Source: Algibacter amylolyticus (GTDB taxonomy: Bacteria; Bacteroidota; Bacteroidia; Flavobacteriales; Flavobacteriaceae). Taken from it: a DNA stretch of 64,000 nt. A model generated the notes under the pieces. That model ran no database searches. It saw nothing but the letters and a program-made list of their open reading frames with translations, and had not been told where the DNA came from. Shown here in pieces: positions 58,465 through 64,000 of the stretch. The stretch covers positions 229,320 through 293,319 of the forward strand of contig NZ_JACHGE010000001.1 in assembly GCF_014202225.1 (NCBI RefSeq), read 5' to 3'. How positions within the stretch are numbered: position 1 is the first letter of the stretch; every line of letters begins with the position of its first letter. Position numbers and translations under genes: made by a program.

Positions 58465-59517
58465 ATGAACGAAGAAGAAAATATAATTGTAGGTATATCT
58501 ATAGGTGACTTAAATGGAATTGGGGGAGAAATTATTTTAAAAACTTTTGAAGACCCAAGGTTTTTAGATTTTTGCACACCTGTGATTTTTGCGTCGGCAA
58601 AAGCCATGACTTTTTTTAAAACGCATTTTAAGTCGGAAATTAATTTCAACATAATAAATAATATAAGTCAGATTGTTAATAATAAGGTGAATGTGCTTAA
58701 TTGTTGGAATGAGCCTGTTAAAATTGAATTTGGAAAAGAAGATGTTAAAATTGGAAATTTTGCGATTAAATCTTTAGAAGCTGCTACTAAGGCATTAAAG
58801 GAAAATGAAATTCATGTTTTAGTAACTGCGCCTATTAATAAGCATAATATTCAGTCGGAAGATTTTAAATTCCCTGGACATACTGATTATTTAGCGCAAG
58901 AACTAGAAGGCGAAAGTTTAATGTTTATGATTACAGATACACTTAGGGTTGGTTTATTAACCGATCATGTACCTGTTAAAGATGTAGCGACTCATATAAC
59001 TCCAGAATTAATTGAGCAAAAAATAGGCACGGTTTACAACTCGCTTAAAAAAGATTTTAAAATAGAAAGACCAAAAATTGCTGTTTTAGGTATAAATCCG
59101 CACACCGGAGATAATGGTGTAATAGGTACTGAAGATGACGATGTATTAAGACCAACACTTAAAAAAATAAAGGATACAGGTAAATTAGTTTACGGTCCTT
59201 ACGCCGCCGATAGTTTTTTTGGATCTAATAATTATAAGAATTTCGATGCCATTATAGCATCGTATCACGATCAAGGTTTAATACCTTTTAAAACGCTGTC
59301 TTTTGGTCAAGGTGTTAACTACACTGCGGGATTAAACAAAGTAAGAACATCGCCAGATCACGGTACAGCTTACGAGATAGCAGGTAAAGGGGTTGCCGAC
59401 GAAAATTCATTTAAGGAAGCAGTATTTAGCGCTATTAGTATTTATAGAAACAGGATGAGTTATGAACAACTCACTGCAAATCCATTAAAGAAAGCGCCTA
59501 GAAAAGTGCATCGTTAA
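58465..59517 (+). CDS. pdxA: 4-hydroxythreonine-4-phosphate dehydrogenase
   Basis: A 350-residue NAD-dependent enzyme of pyridoxal 5'-phosphate synthesis. GISIGDLNGIGGEIILKTF opens the fold, and the metal-ligand histidines are in FPGHTDYLAQ, VASYHDQGLIPFKT (preceded by DAII) and SPDHGTAYEIAG. I start at the ATG (MNEEENIIVG) at 58465 rather than an in-frame TTG four codons earlier. It faces away from ribE, so both vitamin genes share the short region between. Confidence 0.94.
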   Translation: MNEEENIIVGISIGDLNGIGGEIILKTFEDPRFLDFCTPVIFASAKAMTFFKTHFKSEINFNIINNISQIVNNKVNVLNCWNEPVKIEFGKEDVKIGNFAIKSLEAATKALKENEIHVLVTAPINKHNIQSEDFKFPGHTDYLAQELEGESLMFMITDTLRVGLLTDHVPVKDVATHITPELIEQKIGTVYNSLKKDFKIERPKIAVLGINPHTGDNGVIGTEDDDVLRPTLKKIKDTGKLVYGPYAADSFFGSNNYKNFDAIIASYHDQGLIPFKTLSFGQGVNYTAGLNKVRTSPDHGTAYEIAGKGVADENSFKEAVFSAISIYRNRMSYEQLTANPLKKAPRKVHR

Positions 59518-59612
59518 TTGGTTGATTATTAGTTAAAAAGTTAATAAAAACAAGCCTGTAAAAACATAATTAAAAAAATGTTGATAACTCGTGCTAGGTA
59601 AATAAAAATTTA

Positions 59613-59620
59613 TATATTTG
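59613..59620 (+). promoter_or_regulatory. -7 box (TATATTTG) of the DUF177-rpmF unit
   Basis: TATATTTG fits TAnnTTTG and lies 22 bases ahead of the DUF177 gene's ATG. A TTG at 59581 is too far upstream for a standard spacing. Confidence 0.5.
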
Positions 59621-59642
59621 CAGGCTCAAAATAGATGCGGTT

Positions 59643-60182
59643 ATGAAGCTATTAAAAGAGTTTACAATCCCATTTGTGGGATTAAAAGTAGGTAAACATC
59701 ATTTTGAGTACAAAGTTGAGCAAGCGTTCTTTGAACATTTTGAGTATGAAGATTTTAATGACGTAAACATTAATGTTGATCTGGAGTTAGATAAAAAATC
59801 AACATTATTAGCGTTACATTTTAAAATTTCTGGATGGGTTAATATAAACTGCGATTTAACAAATGAGCCGTTTAACCAATCTGTAGAAAATGAATTTGAC
59901 TTGGTTGTTAAGTTTGGCGATGAGTATAATGATGAAAATATTGATATTTTAATTTTACCTCATGGCACTTACGAAGTTAGCATTCAGCAGTATATTTATG
60001 AGTTAATTATACTTGCTGTACCAATTAAAAGGATTCACCCAGGAGTTGAAGATGGTACATTGGATTCAGAGATACTTGAAAAATTAGAAGAATTAAGCCC
60101 AAAGCTTAAAGATAAGAAAGACAAAGAAGAGGAAACAGATCCTCGTTGGAATACATTAAAGAAATTATTAACGGATAAATAA
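59643..60182 (+). CDS. DUF177/YceD-family protein (ribosome/L32-linked)
   Basis: A 179-residue acidic cytoplasmic protein: a beta-rich core at about 1-130 (EFTIPFVGLKVGKHHFEYKVEQAFFEHF, VNINCDLTNEPFNQ) and a charged tail (LEELSPKLKDKKDKEEETDPRW). The family normally precedes rpmF, and in plants its relative is needed for 23S rRNA accumulation. Ten bases separate it from rpmF, so they are one operon. The cysteine motif of some YceD proteins is reduced to one Cys. Confidence 0.9.
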   Translation: MKLLKEFTIPFVGLKVGKHHFEYKVEQAFFEHFEYEDFNDVNINVDLELDKKSTLLALHFKISGWVNINCDLTNEPFNQSVENEFDLVVKFGDEYNDENIDILILPHGTYEVSIQQYIYELIILAVPIKRIHPGVEDGTLDSEILEKLEELSPKLKDKKDKEEETDPRWNTLKKLLTDK

Positions 60183-60191
60183 ACATATAAA

Positions 60192-60395
60192 ATGGCACAT
60201 CCTAAAAGAAAAATCTCGAAAACAAGAAGAGATAAAAGAAGAACACATTACAAAGCAACTGCGCCACAGATTGCTACATGCCCTACAACAGGTGAGGCTC
60301 ATTTATATCACAGAGCGCACTGGCATGAAGGAAAATTATACTACAGAGGTCAAGTATTAATTGACAATTCTGAAGAAGTAGAAAACGTAGCATAA
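60192..60395 (+). CDS. rpmF: 50S ribosomal protein L32
   Basis: A 67-residue basic protein with the classical [22 protein letters not shown] start. The middle [17 protein letters not shown] has a single Cys where zinc-binding L32 carries a CxxC pair and a second pair later, so this is the zinc-free form. Follows the DUF177 gene, and a terminator separates it from fabH. Unlike in many bacteria, plsX is not between rpmF and fabH. Confidence 0.97.
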   Translation: MAHPKRKISKTRRDKRRTHYKATAPQIATCPTTGEAHLYHRAHWHEGKLYYRGQVLIDNSEEVENVA

Positions 60396-60416
60396 TTATA
60401 TTATGCATGCATATAT

Positions 60417-60446
60417 AAAACGCTCATTTATGAGCGTTTTTTTTAT
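60417..60446 (+). terminator. Terminator of the DUF177-rpmF unit
   Basis: AAAACGCTCAT pairs with ATGAGCGTTTT around a two-base (functionally larger) loop, followed by a T-run, 21 bases after the rpmF stop codon. Confidence 0.88.
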
Positions 60447-60576
60447 GAAATACTTTTTCTAAATCACAAAAACGCGTAATTTGTATATTATTAGGCCAAA
60501 ATTTAGTAGTTTTCCTAAAATATTGGATGTTTTTGTCCAATTTTAACGATTTTTTGGTCAAACAAACTTAAAAGGT

Positions 60577-61575
60577 ATGAGTAAAATCTCAGCAGCCATT
60601 ACAGCTGTAGGCGCTTATGTGCCAGAATATGTATTAACCAATCAAATTCTTGAAACGATGGTTGATACAAACGATGAATGGATTACCTCTAGAACAGGGA
60701 TCAAAGAACGTCGCATTCTTAAAGATGACGGAAAAGGAACATCGTACCTAGCTATTAAGGCAGCACAAGATTTAATAAACAAAAAAGGGATTGACCCAAA
60801 AGAAATCGAGCTTGTTATCGTTGCCACTGCAACTCCAGATATGAAAGCCGCTTCAACAGCATCATACACAGCATCAGAAATTGGAGCAACTAATGCTTTT
60901 TCTTTTGATATGGATGCCGCATGTTCAAGTTTTTTATTCGGAATGTCTGTAGCTGCAAGTTATATTGAATCAGGTCGATATAAAAACGTATTGCTTATCG
61001 GAGCCGATAAAATGTCGTCTATTATTAATTATAAAGATAGAGCAACATGTATTATTTTTGGCGATGGTGCAGGAGCTGTTTTATTCGAAGCTAACGACGA
61101 AAACTTAGGATTGCAAGATGAGTATTTAAGAAGTGATGGTACTGGTAGAGAGTTTTTACAGGCCACTTACGGAGGATCATCTCACAAACTAACTGCAGAG
61201 ATTTTAGAAAATGGCGGGCAATATGCTTTTCAAGAAGGAAGAACAGTATTTAAAAATGCTGTGTTTAATATGGCTGATGCTGCTGTTAAAATTTTAGAGC
61301 GTAACAACTTAACAAAAGATACTGTAGATTGGTTGGCTGCGCATCAAGCAAATAAACGTATTATTGATGCCACCGCGCAACGTATTGAACTAGATGATAG
61401 TAAGGTTATGATGAATATTCAAAAGTATGGAAATACTACATCTGCAACCTTACCTTTACTTATAAATGATTACGAATCGCAACTTAAAAAAGGAGATAAT
61501 GTTATATTTGCAGCCTTTGGAGGAGGATTCAATTGGGGAGCCATTTATTTAAAATGGGCCTATAATTCAAAATAA
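60577..61575 (+). CDS. fabH: 3-oxoacyl-ACP synthase III (KAS III)
   Basis: A 332-residue enzyme starting fatty-acid chains from acyl-CoA and malonyl-ACP. The triad is C116 (DAACSSF), H256 (AAHQANKRI) and N286 (GNTTSAT); the GDGAGAVLFE motif is present. Starts a group with accB and accC, 25 bases before accB. Confidence 0.96.
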   Translation: MSKISAAITAVGAYVPEYVLTNQILETMVDTNDEWITSRTGIKERRILKDDGKGTSYLAIKAAQDLINKKGIDPKEIELVIVATATPDMKAASTASYTASEIGATNAFSFDMDAACSSFLFGMSVAASYIESGRYKNVLLIGADKMSSIINYKDRATCIIFGDGAGAVLFEANDENLGLQDEYLRSDGTGREFLQATYGGSSHKLTAEILENGGQYAFQEGRTVFKNAVFNMADAAVKILERNNLTKDTVDWLAAHQANKRIIDATAQRIELDDSKVMMNIQKYGNTTSATLPLLINDYESQLKKGDNVIFAAFGGGFNWGAIYLKWAYNSK

Positions 61576-61600
61576 TAACCACTAACTAATTAGTAATAAT

Positions 61601-62083
61601 ATGGATATTAAAGAGATTCAAAACTTAATTAAGTTTGTAGCCAAATCTGGTGCAAGTGAGGTTAAATTAGAAATGGACGATATAAAAATCACCATTAGAA
61701 CAGGATCAGATTCAGACACTACAATAGTGCATCAGGTTCCTGCTACTCAATTACAACCACAACCAGTTATTTCTGCAGCACCAGTTGCCGAAGCTCACGC
61801 ACCAGTTGCAGCCGCAGCAGCTCCAGCTTCAGAAGATTCAAAATATATTACAATCAAATCACCTATAATTGGTACTTTTTATAGAAAACCAGCTCCAGAT
61901 AAACCTTTATTTGTTGAGGTAGGTCAAACTATTGGCGAAGGTGATGTACTTTGTGTTATTGAAGCCATGAAACTTTTCAATGAAATTGAATCTGAAGTTT
62001 CAGGAAAAATAGTTAAAATTTTAGTAGACGATTCTTCTCCGGTAGAATTCGATCAACCATTATTTTTAGTAGACCCATCATAA
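61601..62083 (+). CDS. accB: Biotin carboxyl carrier protein of acetyl-CoA carboxylase
   Basis: A 160-residue protein with N-terminal AccB dimerisation part, an Ala/Pro-rich hinge (about 50-80, [22 protein letters not shown]) and a C-terminal biotinyl domain with the biotin-accepting Lys124 in [13 protein letters not shown]. It carries the carboxyl group from AccC to the transferase. The gap to accC holds a repeat-like sequence. Confidence 0.97.
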   Translation: MDIKEIQNLIKFVAKSGASEVKLEMDDIKITIRTGSDSDTTIVHQVPATQLQPQPVISAAPVAEAHAPVAAAAAPASEDSKYITIKSPIIGTFYRKPAPDKPLFVEVGQTIGEGDVLCVIEAMKLFNEIESEVSGKIVKILVDDSSPVEFDQPLFLVDPS

Positions 62084-62087
62084 CCTA

Positions 62088-62157
62088 TTAAAAATTCCAA
62101 TAAACAAATCTCGAAATCCAATATTTGGAATTTGGCGGTTGGAATTTGTAATTTTTA
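62088..62157. repeat. Inverted-repeat-rich spacer between accB and accC
   Basis: An 85-base spacer between two otherwise linked genes, containing AAAATTCCAA near its left and TTGGAATTTG twice (about 62122 and 62142). The AATTCCAA-type arms can fold back on each other. Similar AATTCCAA spacers are common in Flavobacteriaceae, which I know from general experience, not from this window. Confidence 0.4.
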
Positions 62158-62168
62158 ATTTTAAAGGT

Positions 62169-63521
62169 ATGTTTAAAAAAATATTAATTGCCAATAGAGG
62201 AGAAATAGCACTTCGTGTTATTAGAACCTGTAAAGAAATGGGCATTAAAACGGTGGCGGTATACTCTACTGCCGACGAATCGAGTCTGCATGTTAAGTTT
62301 GCCGATGAGGCCGTTTGTATAGGACCACCAGCAAGTAGTGAGTCGTATTTAAAAATGTCTAATATTATATCTGCAGCAGAAATTACTAATGCAGATGCCA
62401 TTCATCCAGGTTACGGATTCCTGTCAGAAAACGCTAAATTTTCAAAAATTTGTGAAGAGCACGGTATAAAATTTATCGGAGCATCTCCAGAAATGATTGA
62501 TAGAATGGGAGATAAGGCAAACGCCAAAGAAACCATGAAAGCTGCCGGAGTACCATGTGTACCAGGTAGTGAAGGTGTAATAAAAGATTTTGAGGAATGT
62601 AAAAAATTAGCCGAAGAAACCGGCTATCCTGTTATGCTTAAAGCTTCTGCCGGTGGTGGAGGTAAAGGTATGCGTGGTGTTTTCAAACCAGAAAATCTTA
62701 AAGATGCTTGGGATTCTGCAAGACAAGAATCTAAAGCAGCCTTTGGAAACGACGATATGTATATGGAAAAGCTTATTGAAGAGCCAAGACATATCGAAAT
62801 TCAAATTGTAGGCGATTCTAACGGAAAAGCCTGTCATTTATCAGAAAGAGATTGCTCGATACAACGTCGTCACCAAAAATTAACCGAAGAGGTACCGTCT
62901 CCATTCATGACAACCGCACTTCGTAAAAAAATGGGAGAGGCAGCAGTAAAAGCAGCAGAATATATTAAATACGAAGGCGCAGGAACCATTGAGTTTTTGG
63001 TAGATAAGCATCGTAATTTCTACTTCATGGAAATGAATACGCGTATTCAGGTAGAGCACCCTATTACAGAGCAAGTAATTGATTTCGATTTAATTCGCGA
63101 GCAAATTCTTGTAGCAGCAGGCGTGCCAATTTCAGGTAAAAATTATACCCCAAAATTACATTCTATCGAATGTAGAATTAACGCCGAAGATCCGTATAAT
63201 GATTTCAGACCTTCACCAGGAATGATTACAACATTACACGCTCCAGGAGGGCATGGTGTACGTTTAGATACGCATGTTTACGCAGGTTATGCCATTCCGC
63301 CTAACTACGACTCTATGATTGCTAAGTTAATTACAACGGCGCAAACCAGAGAAGAAGCCATTAATAAAATGAAACGTGCCTTAGACGAGTTCGTTATAGA
63401 AGGCATAAAAACTACCATTCCATTCCATAGGCAACTTATGGATCATCCAGATTATTTAGCAGGTAATTATACCACTAAATTTATGGAAGACTTTAAAATG
63501 GAAAAACAAGTAGAAGAATAA
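62169..63521 (+). CDS. accC: Biotin carboxylase subunit of acetyl-CoA carboxylase
   Basis: A 450-residue ATP-grasp enzyme. The ATG at 62169 ([25 protein letters not shown]) fits all AccC; a longer frame from 62139 is not credible. ATP-binding [10 protein letters not shown], catalytic [12 protein letters not shown] and [14 protein letters not shown] are intact. With accB it fills biotin with carbonate-derived carboxyl. A terminator follows. Confidence 0.97.
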   Translation: MFKKILIANRGEIALRVIRTCKEMGIKTVAVYSTADESSLHVKFADEAVCIGPPASSESYLKMSNIISAAEITNADAIHPGYGFLSENAKFSKICEEHGIKFIGASPEMIDRMGDKANAKETMKAAGVPCVPGSEGVIKDFEECKKLAEETGYPVMLKASAGGGGKGMRGVFKPENLKDAWDSARQESKAAFGNDDMYMEKLIEEPRHIEIQIVGDSNGKACHLSERDCSIQRRHQKLTEEVPSPFMTTALRKKMGEAAVKAAEYIKYEGAGTIEFLVDKHRNFYFMEMNTRIQVEHPITEQVIDFDLIREQILVAAGVPISGKNYTPKLHSIECRINAEDPYNDFRPSPGMITTLHAPGGHGVRLDTHVYAGYAIPPNYDSMIAKLITTAQTREEAINKMKRALDEFVIEGIKTTIPFHRQLMDHPDYLAGNYTTKFMEDFKMEKQVEE

Positions 63522-63527
63522 ATAAAT

Positions 63528-63558
63528 AAAACTCCGGAAGCAATTTCGGAGTTTTTTT
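63528..63558 (+). terminator. Terminator of the fabH-accB-accC unit
   Basis: AAAACTCCG pairs with CGGAGTTTT around a 10-base loop, followed by a T-run, seven bases past the accC stop codon. Confidence 0.85.
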
Positions 63559-63560
63559 AT

Positions 63561-63648
63561 GGCGTTACCACAAGGGTCGGGCTTTCCATTACAAGTCCTC
63601 GCACCTCCATTCGTCGGGCTGTGGGCTTTCCTCTGCAATCCCTAACGC
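63561..63648 (+). repeat. Dispersed flavobacterial hairpin repeat, copy E
   Basis: GGCGTTACCACAAGGGTC at left, then CGGGCTTTCC; ends CAATCCCTAACGC. The middle is close to that of copy B (ACAAGTCCTC, then CGGGCTGTGGGCTTTCC). It lies directly behind the accC terminator. Confidence 0.88.
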
Positions 63649-63822
63649 GGGCCAGTCCGCTGTTTTCAGTCATCAGTGCGCAGTCACTCTTAATCTATTC
63701 AAATCCATTACAATTTTCCTTCAAATAAGTTAGGGGTAAGCAAGGTGTTAAGTAAACTTTCTTAAATTTTCAAAAGGCATAGCGTAGACTCAAACTTCAA
63801 TTAAAAATTATAACTTAGCTTC

Positions 63823-64000
63823 ATGAACCTTTCATATTGGGAAATAAAATCATGGCTCTCAAATATCGATTACTGCATAGTTGGTAGTGGTATTGTAGGT
63901 CTTAACTGTGCCTTACAATTAAAAGCTAAGTTTCCAAAAGCCAAAATTCTAATCCTCGAAAAAGGAACCTTGCCACAAGGTGCCAGTACCAAAAACGCAG
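63823..64000 (+). CDS. FAD-dependent oxidoreductase (DAO family), 5' part only
   Basis: Starts ATGAACCTTTC; the first 59 residues read MNLSYWEIKSWLSNIDYC, then IVGSGIVGLNCALQL, a Rossmann GxGxxG FAD site, and LEKGTLPQGAST, the second cofactor stretch. It resembles the glycine/D-amino-acid oxidase superfamily. The rest lies outside the window, so substrate and full length are not known. Confidence 0.8.
   Translation, partial: MNLSYWEIKSWLSNIDYCIVGSGIVGLNCALQLKAKFPKAKILILEKGTLPQGASTKNA

Overview
The window looks like chromosomal DNA of a marine-type member of the Flavobacteriaceae (Bacteroidota). The evidence is the low GC content, proteins with type IX secretion (T9SS) sorting tails of both type A and type B, a PID-CTERM-like small protein, MG2/plug outer-membrane proteins, LytS/LytTR two-component pairs, and promoter -7 boxes of the TAnnTTTG type rather than sigma70 boxes. 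I see no prophage, IS element, CRISPR array, rRNA or resistance island. Most of the window is ordinary core genome; the unusual material is a few operons and a family of dispersed intergenic repeats.

Layout. 0-6 kb, minus strand: a GIN-domain protein, a YbjQ-like protein, RNase R and a large T9SS leucine-rich-repeat (LRR) protein, followed by a 725 bp AT-rich gap. 6.5-8.4 kb, plus strand: rpiB, a CDF metal exporter and an ElaA-like acetyltransferase. 8.4-21.5 kb, minus strand: a second LRR protein with an OmpA-domain partner, rnpA with an S41 protease, a lipoprotein, an M1 peptidase, an S8 peptidase, a metallo-beta-lactamase-fold hydrolase, and a SulP transporter overlapping a universal stress protein. 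A cation/proton antiporter lies divergently at 21.6-23.5 kb. 23.6-33.2 kb, minus strand: a small membrane protein, then the alpha-glucan cluster, which in transcription order is glgM-like, glgC, glgE, glgB and a GH31 glucosidase. 33.9-48.0 kb is mostly plus strand: an outer-membrane receptor with its own LytS/LytTR pair, lepA on the opposite strand, two tandem MG2/plug proteins, and a second LytS/LytTR pair. 48.0-50.7 kb, minus strand: a four-gene unit of an Lgt-like protein, a radical SAM enzyme resembling tetraether lipid synthase, and two small paralogous membrane proteins. 50.8-64 kb: a T9SS protein, a coiled-coil lipoprotein, dusB, an SDR, an FtsX/LolC-type permease, rbfA, a methylmalonyl-CoA epimerase, tRNA-CAT, the PID-CTERM-like protein, ribE, pdxA, the DUF177-rpmF-fabH-accB-accC fatty-acid block, and the start of an FAD oxidoreductase cut by the window edge.

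Three things stand out. First, the glg operon carries every enzyme needed to build glucan through maltose-1-phosphate (GlgC, a GT4-type GlgM, GlgE, GlgB) without trehalose enzymes. Second, the Lgt-like/Tes-like/small-membrane-protein operon could be an uncharacterised lipid-modification system. Third, at least five copies of an imperfect hairpin repeat (conserved left end, variable middle, conserved right end) lie between genes; two copies differ by a compensating base pair in their terminal inverted repeat, so the pairing itself seems to be kept. Several start codons were moved downstream of the longest open frame because a -7 promoter box or a missing signal peptide made the longer version unlikely.
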